A stretch of 64,000 bases of DNA. It comes from Lineus longissimus. Lineage: Eukaryota; Nemertea; Pilidiophora; Heteronemertea; Lineidae. The translations under genes were made by a program, and so were the position numbers. The notes below the pieces were generated by a model. The model made no database searches. It worked only from the letters and a program-made list of their open reading frames with translations, and was not told the origin of the DNA. This document shows positions 23,800-38,866 of this stretch, one piece after another (position 1 is the first letter of the stretch; every line of letters begins with the position of its first letter). The stretch lies in the NCBI RefSeq assembly GCF_910592395.1, contig NC_088314.1, positions 8,680,001 to 8,744,000 on the forward strand, written 5' to 3'.

Positions 23800-23974
23800 T
23801 TCCTGTCAATGGCCGGTAAAGCAATTAGACTTGCGGAGTCAAAGGCAGCTTTTGGAACAATGCTAAAAGCACACCTTTTTCGAGTGTATTTCAAAGGCGC
23901 CTGAGAGTTGGTGAAATTTTTCACCAAATTTGGGCGCTTTAGAAATGTCATATTTGATTGATTGATTGATTGAT
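23800..23974 (+). mobile_element. 5'-truncated LINE-like 3' end with (TGAT)n tail
   Basis: A + strand frame from 23818 to the TGA at 23902 ends in MLKAHLFRVYFKGA, the kind of C-terminal LKxHLF sequence I associate with non-LTR retrotransposon ORF2 ends. A short 3' region with GGCGCTTTAGAAATG follows, then a TGAT tetranucleotide run (23954-23974). The tail plus 5' truncation fits target-primed insertion. The family is not determined. Confidence 0.45.
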
Positions 23975-23976
23975 AA

Positions 23977-26900
23977 AGTATTTATCTGGTTGAAGTAGCG
24001 AAAACAATATTGAGTCGTTGAACAGCTCTAAGCAACAATCATTAGTAAGCTGATGAATTCGTGACACAGTGAAAGCTAGCTTTTATCGCAGACTGTGGGC
24101 GTTGGTGAGGTGAAAACGGGAGGGGCTTTTACATGTATCGTAATGGAAATAAAAAATGTTAATTAACCAAATTACTATGATAGTGATTACACAGTTCAAA
24201 AAGTTTTATGAAATACAAAAATACTCTAGATTGTTCAGCAGAGTGTTTTTTGGCTTTCAAAATAGAGAAATAGAAGAAATTCCATTGATGTTTATTGCTA
24301 TTTGTAAGATAATCCATTGTCTTTGGCAGTAGATCCAAGCTTTGATCACGCGTTCGAAAATCAATTGTAACATTAGTGGTGACAAACTATAAACATCAAT
24401 ATCTTACGACCAAATTTCATATAACATTAGAATTAAGTCCAGGGGCATCGACTGACCTTTTCAACATTTTTAATGCTTATGAGGTCTGTTGATATCTTGT
24501 CATCATGGGTACGCAAACTAATTTGCACGATTGTCTCAAAACTCTTCAGTCATGTCAGTGTAGAAGCTTGATGTGTTTAGGGTATAATTACAAGGCACTT
24601 GGAGGCTGATACGAATTTTGTGAAACATTGCAGGCAAAATTTAGGCTTACCCTTTATGTGAATTTCTAAACTGATTCCAAAGTACATGTGTAACAGTAAC
24701 GTCAATTGAAGCCACTGATTAGACCAAATAAAAAAGAGCGGAAACCAATGTTTCTCGCATGCTGGTTACGAAGTCAGAGAAATTTCACCACAACATGTAA
24801 GTGGAGCTCGACTGCCAACACCAGGGCACTTTTTCACATTTTGACGTTATATTACATTACATCACTTATTGAATTTTAATTGGCAAATAAGTGTCCTTTT
24901 GAAAGGTTTTTATTCTATTAATTGCTAAAACTGCACTTTTTCAAAAAGAGGCTACTGTACTGCCTGTATTACAATTATACACTGAGATGCCATTGCAAAT
25001 AATTAGATAGCAATTGACGCTAAAAGCAAAGTGGCGGGCGACATAACACAAAAATACACATCAATGTCTAATGAGCTAAAGTAAAAATTATGACAAATGA
25101 CATCAGTTGAGACACGTACAGCCAAGAAAGGTCGGTCATCCTTCTGAAAAAAAGTTTCGTTTGTCGCGAACTTTGTTTCAACTTATGAGTAATGTGTCAT
25201 AAAAAGTTTTAAATCCTTATATAGACAGTCATGGCCTACCCTCAACCTATTCTCAGTCCACGGAAAGCGAATATTACAATTACAGTGGATCTCTGCCGGT
25301 GATACCAGCGGGCACCTTTGAACTTTATGTTTTTCTAGGTGGAGTATAATTAAATGAGATATGGTATAATTTTACTTTTGTGTGACATGATATATTACTA
25401 AAAGATGTTTACATAAGTGCCAATACGACTACGCCCTGTAATCTATTACCACACGAACACTTATTTATATGTATGTCAAAAAGTGGCGGTTTTAGGTTTC
25501 TGTAAACTCCATCAGACACATTGTTTTCACAAAAAGTTCATGTTTTTTTAGTAAAGAAAAAGAAATCCATATTTAACGATCGACGGAGTCGCAAGTCATC
25601 GATGTAGGAGGCGATAATAAAGATAACTTTACTGATTACCATGTACAAGAATTAAAGGAGTTTTTGTTTTATTCCTTCAATATATATGTTTGTTCTCCTC
25701 TTGTTTCGACAGCATGCGATTTTTCCGAAAGGATTTTGTTTTCTTCCGATTTTGTTTCAACTCTTATAGATAGTAGAAAAACATTTTATTTTTATGGAGA
25801 AGCTAATGGAAAATCTATTCATATCGTATTATGACGATTCCTGGGGCCTACAACACTAGCCAACTTTCAGAAAGTTTTGAATTATCCACGGTGAGATGTT
25901 CGGCTTTTTATTACTGCGTACATTTTCCTATCAACGAGTTTCAGAGCAAACCTACGAAAGAGCAGGGGTTTTTTTCTCGACGAGTTGCCCTTGGGTTTCA
26001 CTGGTTAATGTCGTTGGTATCCTAATAAACCTGCGCACCCCAAAACATAAATAAAGCGGTCTTACCCTTACTATCTTCTATACTGTCTTCACTGACTGTA
26101 AGATTATGCATGATCGCGTCGGGTTTCATAAAATTCTAAATTTAAATATCTGTTGCACTAATTGACCTGTTTAATTGAAGGAGGCATTTGCATACTGTTG
26201 TTAACACTCTAAAATTAAGATGACTTCATAATATTTCTCCAATGGTAAGGCAGAAAGTGATTAGCACATCTGATTCCATTTTCGGCCCCTCGCAAGAAAA
26301 TCTAGAGTGCATGCCACCTCTTGGCTCACCCAAGGCATATGGTATATGCTAGGTGGGAGGCGTGACCTACTCGTACATGTAATGTTAGTATAAGGATTTC
26401 AATATAATAGCATAAGCAACTCTAACTGAGAGAGCGGGCTCTAAAACAGAAACCAATAACTACAAATTGTTTCATAGAAGTAGTGGACGAGTTCGTGGGG
26501 AAAAGTCACGCTGACTCGGTTTGTTTCAATGGCGCTACATGTATATGATATTGGCCATCGTTCTTTCATTAAGAGAAAGGATCCAATCGGATGAGTTCCC
26601 CCAATGTGTCAGCAGTTACTGAAGATGACTTGGGCAGAGAAGGCATCACTGCGCTCTCCCCCACTCGCCATAGGAACAAAGCCTCCTTCAGAGTATATGC
26701 ATCATACAATATTGGTCAATATACAGTGATTGAGAGGGGAGACTCCTTCAAGAGCAACGCACTCAACCAACACAACAAGTTTACACGATTCCTTTATGAA
26801 TCTGTCAAGTTTGACCTTGACCCCGTGATATTAGCATGGTTGTTGACATTTGCATTTCTGTCACAAGAGGGGCTGATCATCAGACAACGGATACGGGAGA

Positions 26901-29900
26901 GGACTAAGTATTTCGAGTGCGTTATCCAGTTTCTGACATGAACAATATATTGATTTCTCTCAGAAGCCTAACACAGATTTCATATATAATCTGTCAACCG
27001 AAAAAGGCTACATTAGCCTACCCATGGTACCGGTGTACGTCTAATTCTGTGATTGCTTCCCACGGTGCTGGTCTCATCAGTTACAGAATATGGTAGAAGA
27101 AGGGATTAGCTGAGCCGTAACCTTTACCTTTACCTTCGGTGGTCGTTCTGGCTTCTCTTTATCCTGCTTTACAGATTAGGTACATGTGCATGGCCTGGCT
27201 CTTTGTAGGGAGATCATTGATTTGAATGCTTTTGATTGGCCCATCCGACATTATCAGGAACTTTCGAGGAAAATGATGACTTTCCATTTCTGTGACACGA
27301 TTTTAATCAACACAGGCACGGCATCTCAAACGGTTTCTATCCGAGGACGTGTCAGACAGAATTATGGGCAAAGTCAATAGCGCTCATCGAAGCTGAACTA
27401 ACGTTGAAATCCTATCAACTCTGAGCTGTAGCTTTCGATCTGTTTCATCATAAACTGGACTGAAATAGCTGATAAGTCTGTCAGAAGGCAGCTGACACAT
27501 TATGTCTGTTAACTGTGAATGTTACATATATGTATCAGCCCTCTTGGATTGAAATTGATAAAGGACAGTTTCATCGCATTGAGTACTGTATATTCCTGTA
27601 CATAACGATGCACATCAAGCACGCTTTAATTTAAATTCTATCTACTAGTACATTCAGGCTGATTCGAGCCAGTTGTGATTGAAACCTCCATTATTGATAC
27701 ATGCAAATATCCGTTAAAATCACTAGATCAGTGGCGGATCACTTGACACATCCCGTTTCTTTGCTTGACTGGCTTCGGAGTTCATAACGCGAATCCTAAT
27801 ACGCAGTTTGACTTATCTATTGGGTCGTACAGTATCGCCTTTTTGTTGATGCGAAATCTCTTGGAATATGCAAAGCGGCAGCAGATGAAAGTTGTACTGA
27901 AGCAGCTACGCGCTTTGACTTTTATAAGACAGCCACGGAGTGTAAACGCGCAAATCACGACAGGTCATGTATAGGTATTCCCTTTTTTCTTAATAATAAC
28001 AGCTTTTAAAAATTCTTCAATTTTTTTGTAAGAATGATTACCACATTTTGTTTTGCGGGAAATGTCTGCTATGGGGTTGTTATAAAATAGGTCAAGCAGA
28101 AGCAATCCGACAAGTAAATGGTAACGTATTATAAGTATCATTACAGGCATGCAAAATATATTATGTATATCAGATTAGAAATCCTTCAGAAATCAACCAT
28201 TTTTACCATTATCTTATGGTTGTCATGTTAAAGTTTTCGATTTCAATACTAGTATGTCAGTTGGTCAATGATCCGAGCATGAAACAGAATTTCGAAGCCT
28301 GTTGTATTGCTATCGAAAAGCACCAAGACGTACAGTCACGATTGCCTAGATATTCCCAGATACATGTATCTAGAAAAAAACCTTCTGAGTCGGCTAGGTT
28401 ACACTCCTTTACATGAGATAACAACCACAGCCCTCGGTATATATGGCGTGCAATTCTTAGAATCGTGTAAAAAGAAAGCCATAAATGTATAAGCTTTCCA
28501 AGTAACAAGAAAGGATCCGAACAATTGCTCTAAGGAAACAGTTCTATCATGTCAATCACTTGGAGTATATAGACAATCCCTGTAATAGAACGTGCCTTCT
28601 CTGTTTCGGAGAAGAGCGTTGCGTACTGTTATTAAGCTTTAACAGAGATGGGCATGGAATTTGATCAATTAGCAGGGGAAGAGTAACATTTTATGCTCCT
28701 CCACGCTCAGTCTATGCTCCCTGAAGACAAACCTATACATTCTGTAAAATCTGCACGCTGCCCAGACAGACTTTTTCGTGGCAGTTGAACAGATATGTGC
28801 ATATAAGCGTGAAGAAAGGAATATGTGAACCTATTACCATATACAGATGAATATTTGAGCGTCCCGAAAGAACTCGCTGATGCCTCTCACCATATCGTTT
28901 TTTTCATTCTGTCAGTACAAGACTCATCTAAGTAAAAAAAAGTATTTCAATGCTAGTCAGGAATAGAGATGAGGACACCTTTTTCATAATCAACTATATT
29001 TTGGTCCAAAGACCCGACACAAGCTTTCGGCACTAACTGTGCCTTCATTAAGTATGATAAAGAGTAAAGGATTATTGCGGGGTACTGCCCCCCCCCCCCA
29101 GCTGACTACACGCAAAAAACAAAAGCCTGTCAGACAGTGGACCAACGATTAATCGATGAAAAAAAATGTACAAATAACCCCTCAAACATATTATTTTATG
29201 TCCAATTTTGTTTTCTCTTTCTTTTTCTGTGGAGCAGGTTTGTGAGGAAACCAAGCCCACGATTCCGGTTGTCGATTTACATCGTCTTCCATCCTTTAAT
29301 CAGCCATATTGAAATACAGCTGTTCGTAGTTATAGGAATTAAAATGAGCTGGGCAATTAATTCCACGATAACAACATCAAGAGGGCCAAAATAACATCAT
29401 AATTGGCATGTTATGATGATGCATTGGCCTGTTGATTCCAGTCTGCCGTTCCTTGTCAGAAAGTAGTAAAAGTAACCCGATTTTATTCAAGACGTCACGT
29501 TCCGTAAATACGGATAATCATGCCTCACATTAATAGAAAGCGCAAATGGCAAAGAGTGAAAGCAGGGTCTTGGGATGTAAGAGAGGATAATAGGTACAAG
29601 ATGCATAATTTGATATGTCAAGACCCTCTTCAGCTTAGGATCTGCTTCGAGGAGCTTAAGACAGATGGGACGTGAAGTAATTACTGACGGAATATTGGAA
29701 AGGTGTAAGCGAATAGGCTATCTGATTGCTGCGAATATTTGTGATATCACGCAAAAGACATTCATGTACGGTGACTTTGAAATACTTTTATAATCCAGTC
29801 TTTAATACTCCAGACGTGATTGACCAATCTCAAGGGTACCATTTTATTTATGGCCTTACTGCTGTTTATCATGATTAAATCGACCTTCTCAAGGTCGGCC

Positions 29901-32900
29901 AATCTGGCCATTGCTTTAAAGGGGTACGTCGTTCGGGTTCATATTATTAACTGGTGGCCCAGGAAATAAGAAGTACGCAATGCCGTAGTGTAATTATTGT
30001 GCATGCAAATTCGATGAAACTTGGTATATACATATGTATTATTTGTATACATGGTATCTGTCTATACGTCGGCATTGCCGAAATTTCAGTGCGTGTGTTT
30101 ACAAAATTAGAATTATTCAAATTTAAGTTCAATCTTCAATTTTTTGAATGGAGTAGGCCCAAGCCATTAGCTTTCGTCGCCAAAAACTGACTTGCTCCGT
30201 TTGCTAAGGGTACATTGCACTTTTCACAACAACTTCTTTTGCTTTTAAAGGCCTAGATTACAAAGTCTAAAACAACAAAGCTTCAGATATAACCACCAGT
30301 CGCCCAGGGCGCTTATCGAAGCTGAGACAGAACACATAATATAGCACTTTTCCGCCCATACAAATGTCAAGCCGGATTGCGTCAGCTCTCGCCTCATCAT
30401 GAGTACAGTGTTTTTGTGGGAGTTTCACCTCCCAGCGCTGCGACGTTGGTTGCTTATAGATCACTTCGAAGAGTATGATGAAACAGTGGCATCATAGCAA
30501 GAATTTCTGTTAATCCAAGTCAAGAATTTAGCACTGTCCTTTCAACCATCTCTCATTTCGTCTGTCCTCTCGCTCGTTGTCCCCGTTGCGCCTGTCTTTG
30601 GCCTTTTTCATTTTTTCTATTCCATCTTCGGGTTTTCCGTTACATCTGTATGACTCCCATTTCTTTTGTAGTCGATTTCTGTTTCACGTCGTGTCCCTCT
30701 AGTACCAGACACTGCTACGTAGGATACTCACCAGAGCACTTTTTTCCACTCCTTTCTTTATTCCCCAATTTTTTTCTATAACCTTGATCATGATTTTTTT
30801 CCTACCCACACTGACATTCTGGATAGTGGTTCTGACAGTCGTGTACCGGAATATCCTTCCGCTGCGAATGTGAATGAAAACCAGCTTTCTCCTTTTTATG
30901 TTTCTACTTCTAGTTCCTTTCTCATTCCAGCTTTAGGTATCACTGATGTTGGTCGAAACTGCCCAGGACCACTCGCTGTGTCGGCGCACGAGAGCCAGCG
31001 TATGCCAAATAAACCATTGACCTAAAGACTTACGCTATTGAATTTGGTATTCACGTCCGCGTTCGATACGCGATACCCTGGGGGAATATGGATGCAAATG
31101 GTCGCCGTGTTTGTTATTGGCTTCTTCTCTGATCTTTCATCGATGAAGGCATTCATTTACCACTTTCGCAAGGCAAGATTGGCCGGAAGTCTCAATAGAA
31201 TGTCTCCTGTGATTGTTTCAGTCCAGAAGACTACGCCGTAAAACTAAGATTAGGGGTGAGCGATTGACCAATACGGTCGTCTTTACTTGGAAAAGTAGTA
31301 TGTACTTTGCAATAAATTGAATCTATAGTCTTCTTGAAACAAAACGATAAGCGATAGACGATACACAATGTACTTATAGCTACACCATTGTACTCACAAC
31401 AAGCATGTAATCTATGCTTGCTTACAGTCATCATGATAAGGAGAAGTTCCGCAACCCTTACGAACGGCAGCAAATGACGAAGTACGAAATATGTATCTTA
31501 TCGACGATTTTCTTTGAAATTTTTCCGATCCTGCTCCACAACTTATAGTCGCGCTGCGTAAATTAGCACGGGTCGTGGTGACACGACAGAACTTCGTCGT
31601 TCGTACGGACTGCGAAACCAGCCTACTAATGATAGTACTGACGACCAAAACTGGGAAAACGATCAACCGGCGCTTATCATTAAAGGTAAAAACGAAAAAG
31701 AGAGAGGATAGGGCGATAATGGATCAGAAAGTTTCGTTTCTCGCCGGGTGTTGTTTGCCTTCTGACATTATTTAATTGGACATTTACGTCATAAAATAAG
31801 ACCAAGGCTGCATGTTTTGCTAACTTGACATTTAAGTCACTCCATCAAGTCAACATGGTCAAAAAGCTTTTGAACTTAAGACACACAGCCCAAAACAGCT
31901 CTGGAAAACTGGTAAAAATTGGTAAGTGAAAGTCAAAAGCACGTTTCTTTTCAAGACCCGCGTGCCTTCCGCTGCACGCGGGTAAACATCCGCGCTTGGC
32001 TTCCGGTGGAGGAAATGAAACGAGACAAAAAGAGGCACTTTTGGAAAGCTAGCGCAACATTGGGTTCGATTTATTTTCCAAAGAAGACGAAAACGCGCCG
32101 AACAGCGATTAGGGTTTTCGAGAGGAAACCATTTTTTACTGCCCTTTGATATAGCATTGGGCGGAGGTTATTAAGATACGTAAGGTTGTTTACATTGTAT
32201 GCCTGGAGCCAAACCGCTACCGAATGGCCGGTGTGAAAGTACATGCAGTCCCTGGCGTTTCAGTCCCACAATTAGATGAAGAATTAAGCTAAATGGCGAG
32301 AAATACCAAAGGGCATACAAAGGCGACAAATCTCGTTTCGTACTCCGGAATTGCAGACATGCGATGTAGTTCAACCACTTTTTGGCGTTGATAGAGAATG
32401 ATGTTTGAGAGTACAGTATATAATCGTCTTTCCATCACGGACTTTAAGCACCGCCAAACCACGAAATGTCGGTAATCGAATTCGGCTGGCTTTTTATTAT
32501 CACCCCGCGCCAATGGGAGAGTATTTTTGTCTTTCGACAAATAATTCGCTAAAGCCATTTCCCATCCAATTAACTCGTGAAGAATAGTCCTCGTGGCAGG
32601 TGTCGGGTGTTTTTCGAATAATAATTAGACCATGAGATCTGGTATGCAAACGGCGAAACACAATTTCATCAAATAGATAGGTATCGGTTTTTCCTTGGAG
32701 CTTTTTCCACAGAAAGTGGCTGAATGGGTTTTAGTGGTAAGTGAATCAGTTTAGCTACTTCACTGCTAAAAGTATTGTGAAGATGACGCGCGCTGCCAGT
32801 TGTTGCATCTAGTGACTATGAGTACCACTCCCCTGAATGAAGCAGGTAAATATTGAGGGATTCAACCAGTGCCAATTAACCGAAATATTAGCCCCTCGCC

Positions 32901-33389
32901 TGCGCCACACCCCTGCAAACAGCGGCAATTTTCAATCAAATTATTCCGTGACGCCGACTTGCACACACCCAATTCATATTGAATTTACAAATCCCCACCT
33001 GATTGCATTTCTAAATTCAGGAAAACCTTTGCCCATTTTATTGATTTTAGTGGATTTTCTTATGTTTCTTGACGATCATTTAGTTCGTAATTCATTCCTA
33101 AAATATGAAAGAGTAAACTATTGGTTACAAAACGCTCTGATAATAAACCATTTTGAACTTCTTAAATTTGGGATTACGGTATGTCGGATAAAGTCATTTT
33201 CTTGTCCAATACGATGGTTGGCGGCTATTTCATGCTTTTAGAAGAAAGGTCTACACAAGATCGTGACTTTGGGTATCCTTGGTTTTAGAAAAAAGCTTTG
33301 CAGCTTGGTAATTGATTTCTGGTTTTAGGAAATTGTAAATGAACAGTTGTTCGTAACGAATCTGACCAAATGGTTTCAAGCGAATGACA
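23977..33389. other. Long stretch without a recognised gene
   Basis: Nothing that I can defend as a gene. Frames at 26591-26941 (116 codons) and 32837-33241 (134 codons) lack domain signatures. A 12-C run lies at 29088-29099 and a diverged dispersed repeat at 29915-30130. Exons shorter than about 40 codons could be hidden here and would need transcript data. Confidence 0.4.
29915..30130 (+). repeat. Diverged dispersed repeat, copy 2
   Basis: Same ordered blocks as 3131-3310 (TTTAAAGGGG, a CGTTCG word, CAGGAAA, CAATGCCGTA, ATTCAAATTT). No terminal repeats are clear in either copy. Confidence 0.4.
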
Positions 33390-33748
33390 AATAGCATTCC
33401 GCGAAGATGACGTCACTGCAGCTGCTGCCCATCGCTGAATTACAGGCAATGTCGGACAAAATGCGGTTTCGTAATGGATTCAGGCTTTCTAACTTGGGCA
33501 GTTAGATTCAATCTGGCACATGTCCGAGTGTTGGAAATACTACATAATTGTTCTGAATATTTCTCTCTCTGACTCTATGGTATCATTCATGCAAAAAACA
33601 ATGCAGGGTCAAAGATAATTTACTTTGGAATAAGCTCAAATGCGTAGAAATAAGTGTCGATGTCCGCCTGTCAAGTGACTAAAACGTCATCAATATCTTA
33701 TGCAAATGATCTTGTGAGCTATAAATAGTAACTTCGCGGCATGCTATT
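33390..33748 (+). mobile_element. TIR element of the AATAGCAT family, copy 1
   Basis: A 359 bp element with 17 bp terminal inverted repeats AATAGCATTCCGCGAAG and AATAGCATGCCGCGAAG (one mismatch). It is repeated in inverted orientation at 43019-43389 with high identity. It contains a TGACGTCA palindrome near the left end and ATGACGTTTTAGTCAC (complement) near the right. No transposase. No clear target duplication. Confidence 0.85.
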
Positions 33749-36700
33749 AATGAAACGGTAACAAAAGGGTCACAATCTTAGAAATGCACTGTGTTTGCTT
33801 ATCGTTTACAAGTCATCTTCAGACATTGTCAGCTGGGGCTATAGGCTGGAGGGTCAATTTGTGTGTGTTGGGTCTTCGGGTGATATGCACAGTTACGGGT
33901 TTTTGATTCAGCGAGAAATATAGTCTTTGCACAAGCAAAATCAGTTTGGATATACTGTAAGATAGGAGAGGCCCCTATTGGCCTCAGTTGGTCTGAGTTA
34001 TCCCTTTAATAAGGCTGCAACCACTGACAACAATTATCAGATACTTCTCTCACATCCCCTGATCCGTAATCACCATGCTTTACAGATTTTCGACTCGCTC
34101 TCGTAATTTTTGGATTCGCTTACAGTTGAAAGTTCGCCACGGTCGAAAAATATCAAAATCCGATCCATAACTTCTAATGCTGCCCTATACATGGTGATAG
34201 GGACCCGATTTAATCTAATTCTAGACGTAATCAATTAATGGAGAAAAAAATCACCAGTATTACGGATGGAATGGAATTCCATTGCCTGAACATTCGATAT
34301 TTCCCCAGTAAGTGACCTAGATCGATACGGTCCCATACAGATTGATTGCTTAAACATTTCATTACCTAATGGTGAAAGATTATGGTACGCCGGTCGAAGT
34401 CCGGCCATTACTAGTTATTGGCATTCCACATGCAATACGCATGCAGGCTTTGCCATTCCTACAAGAAGACATTTGGTCTTGAAACTCTTTTGTTCCACTG
34501 ATCAAATAATGTTAGACCTTTTGGCAGAAAACAAAATTTTTGACACAAGAATTCCTATTCCATCCATGAAAACGTGTTTCTGAATATGCCCAATTTGGTT
34601 TTGGCCTTTCATGAGCAATTTGGTACATCGAATTCGAGGCGCCTTTAAAGACATCAGTGATGCTGTATGCCGCGTTGATCTTCATAAGGATGATATATCT
34701 ATGAAGCAACATGAAACCGTTTTTTCGATCTATTTCAAGCTTGTGACACGAAACGTTTATCATGTCACTGTTATCAAGTGTTGCAGGCTAGACTTGTAGG
34801 AAAATAACTTAATCGAGACAAATTGGTGTCGATCGTGTTACGTCCTAAGTGTAATCCTTTTGCGACAGAATATTTGCACAAAAATATCCTCAGGGTTATT
34901 CTTCACTAAGGTTCCTTAGGGCTATGAGAAGAACAGCCAACTTTACAAGGCGAACGATGGTGTACGACATTTCTTTCCGCTTTATCTCTTGAAAGCATTC
35001 TTGTCCCTAACTAATTCGCTGCATACGGACGACCAATGAATGAAGTCATCTTTGTAAGTTACGCGGTGAGCGAAGGGTCCAATTATCTAGCCTCTTCGCT
35101 TTATCACGTGCGTCGTTTCACTGACACGAATAGCAATAAGGGTATTACGCCCATTTGACCTTTACAGTAGCTTATAAAATAAGTGCAATATACCTTTATT
35201 GGTAAGACTTTTTACGTACAGAAAGAAAAATGCCTGGTGCCTTATTACAACACGACAGGTAAAAATAATTCATCAATAAAAAGTCGTGTTACAAGGAATG
35301 ATGTTCCCGTATTCTAGAAGAATCTGTATGATGATATAATACATGTAGATTCTAATATACTCTGTGTTGGTTAATTCGCTGATAGAACAAATGATATATT
35401 TGCTTAGAATCTTTAATCATAATTAATAAAGCACACTGAAAGTACATGTAGTACTCAAACTTACATTTCTATAAAACCTTTTCTCTTTGATTATACTGGT
35501 ATAGATCCGCCGCTAAGAACGTTGTTAGGTGGTCTCGGCAGGCGCAGTTTTCTGGTTCGAATGGGCAAATTTTGATAATTCAAAGGAACAGATTAGTTTA
35601 TTGTTGAGATTAACGGATTTAAAGAGCCTTTGAGATGCATAACATGTGCACATCTAGTAATCTGGTCATCATACAAGACAACGAGTGATTTAGAAATTAA
35701 CAGTAAATACATCAACATTACAAAGGTATCAAATACTACAATACATGATTTTAACTTTAAGATGATCTTTAACTATTGCCAATGACTATAGGTATTTCTT
35801 CTATAAAATCCTGCCATCCAAGATCTGAAAAAAAAATTATCGCTGGCGGTAGATGCCAATAATATTACAATTTGCTATCTATTGATCACTTCGATAGAGT
35901 AAGTGTTATGTTTCGCCCATAGCCATTGTTTGAAAGCAAACGCCATACTTAAAACATTATCTACAACTTAGGTTTTACTCGTCCAGAGGGAATTTCCTCT
36001 TGGTTTCATACGAATGATATAAAATAAATCTCTCTTCGGAAATCGATTCTTTAAAAATGATACGCTTGATACATTTTTTTCATAGTGTTAAACACCATAT
36101 AATAAAATACAGTGAGGTTTTTTTTTACACAATCTGCTTTTAAATTGACACGAACCCAATATGGACCCATAACTCAATATCTAGTAAGTTGACCTGCGGA
36201 CAATGATAACGCCATTAATCATGAGCAATCATTATTAGTATTATGTTATGACATCCTCTTTATCTCTTCCTCTAACCTTTCAAGTTGTAAAAAATATACT
36301 TCCCTGCGGTCACCCAAGTAGTTCTTTGAAGGTCTACGCCTTTAGATATAAAGGGTTTTACGGTTTTGAAAAACCTTTCATGATTTTTCAGGCAACACAA
36401 CTATCGACCCCGTGGAGGTTTTTCGGTAAAATGAAAAAAAAGGTTTGTGAGATTCTGAAAAACCTCCAAAAAAATTTACATTGATCATCTAAAATCATAG
36501 CTAAATATTATGTTTTATTTTATTATAATCTGCACCAATCCATGTACGGGTATACCCACGATAGATCAATGATGGGACCTCACGTATTTACAAATTGGGA
36601 GGTCATGACCAAACAATTGACCTGCTGATCTCCAATGGTAATCAGTAATTGGGCTAGCCATCATTTTGTCCGTAAAGGCCTGATCTATCAAAATATGTTT

Positions 36701-38866
36701 ATAATTATCAGAAACAGGGCCTCTATTCTCAACCATTCTAATATAACCGCATTTATGATGCGGGATCATGCCACTTTTCGACAACCTTTAATCAAGATAT
36801 TGCAGTTATTACTGTGATTGTGTTTGTTTTCCGCAATAGCAAAATATATTTGACCTCGATCTGATCCCGCTTCTCAATTATAGATAATGATCAGGAAAAT
36901 ATTCTAATTAACTGTTTGCTTGTTGAGCCGACTTTACGTCTGAAAGAGCACTCGTAGAAAGTATGTATGGAAAACAGGCTCAAACTTGCACTGTTATTTT
37001 TGATTGCGGTTTAGGTCATGTTCGATATTTATATCAATAATTAACTCTGCACTCGTTGGAACGGGTTTCTAGTCTGAAGAAGTCCTCCCGAGGAAGCCAA
37101 CCGAGACGTATGTAGCTATAGGACGCTCACGGTTTTTTTCGGTCGAACTGTCGTGGTGATTGCACATGTAGGCGAAAGATCACGCTTGAGAGAAAAAAGA
37201 TGTTCACTATTTTTATAGGGCATTTACGTGTCTAGACAAAATATCAAGTGTGAATCCAAGTCTTACATGAAAAATCCTCATCGATCTTTCAGCAGGCGAA
37301 ATTACGATATATGTATTCAAACCTCGAGATGCAGCCGTATTCAAGCGACGCATTGTAAATATTGGAGCGATGCTTTATATGTTTATATTTGTGTGCATTT
37401 CAACACTTGCACTAATCAACCACACTTTCAATGTGCTCTGCAGAGTGCATTCCCGTAGCAGTACACACGCCTTGTATAATTTTGCATTCTCGTCTCTTCG
37501 GTGCAGAAACTTGATAAAGCCCCCGCCAGGTTCAATGGACTCTCATATTGTTACATTCAGGGGCAGTTTGGGGTTCCGAAAACACCAGCACGCAATGCTA
37601 GCACCTTAACTGATAATGTCCGGTCGTTTCGCCCAAAACTCTTGGTCGAGGTCGAGGTCGAGGTCGACCTCTTGGTCGAGGTCCCATGGTTCTGGTGCGA
37701 GATCAAATAATATGAAACTCTAAGGGGTACATTACCTGTCGCCGTCGAGGCTTGATTTTATTTTGTGATCGATTTAGAAGCAAACTTGTCAGATTTTGAA
37801 CTGCCATTGACAGTGTTTACATCATTTCGGTCTTCAAAGTCACCTTTTTACAAATTGCTTTTCAGTTCTTCTCTTCCACCTTGAAGGAATCAAGTGGCAG
37901 CACTCGGAAAAAGTTCTTTGTAGTTCATTTACGTCATCAACTTTGATTTTTATCTATTTTTGTAATATGGGCGGAACAACCAAGCAAAAGACTGGGGGCG
38001 AAACGAAGATGTCACTAAAGTAAGGCGACAACGTACGATATATATATAAATGCCTTTTTCATACTTTTCCGCAATGATCTACCGTATATCGGGTGATCTA
38101 AAAAAAACGTCTCGTTTTAAAAGTCCGATCACTGATCCGTCAGTTTTTCATCGATATCTTTTATATATGTTGTTTTATCATTTCGACGTCTTTTTTATCT
38201 GAAGTGTCCTCACATACGGTTGACGGCGAGTCTCTTGATGAAGAAGACATTTCGGTTCCAATACAAGTATTTTTGATTAAATGTTAGTCTTTTGTTTGAA
38301 ATTAATGGCAGATGGCTTGTCAATCTTCACAACTATGAGCAAAAATTCGCAGATATTGCAAAAAGCACCTTTTTTCTTCAGAATGTACGAAATACATTAT
38401 CCGTCAGAGATATTGTGAAGGCGAAATCGTTATTTTTCAGAGTTGTATGTGATCATAGATTAATAGCTGCCTATTGTCTTATTAGATGACCCATTTAACA
38501 TGTTACATTGAATGCACTAACAATGGACGATGAAGAAAAAATGAAGAAAAAAATTGATTCAATTGTTTCTTATTATCCATGAGCAAATTTCGACAAATTC
38601 AATTGGGAAATCACGGTCTAGATTTCGGAACCAACCCGGGAAACTGAGGGCAGGACCTGGTTGTCCTTGGGAACAGACCAATCAGTCGCACGATCGCATC
38701 TAAGGTAATAGGTCTCTCACTGATTCTTCGGCACAGTAATAGTTGTGAAATGAGGCGGTCATATATCTTAAAAGGTATATCTGATTTGGAGAATGAGGTT
38801 TCTCTTGTTATCATTCCCTGAACAAAGATTGTACAAAATGGGATAGCATCAGCAAATTTATTTTTT
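33749..38866. other. Long stretch without a recognised gene
   Basis: Frames up to 83 codons, none convincing. A small GAGGTC/GGTCGA repeat with an internal palindrome lies at 37643-37682. A sequence near 33950-34020 resembles 19985-20060 weakly (shared TACTGTAAGATAG word followed by GAG and CCTAT). Confidence 0.4.
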
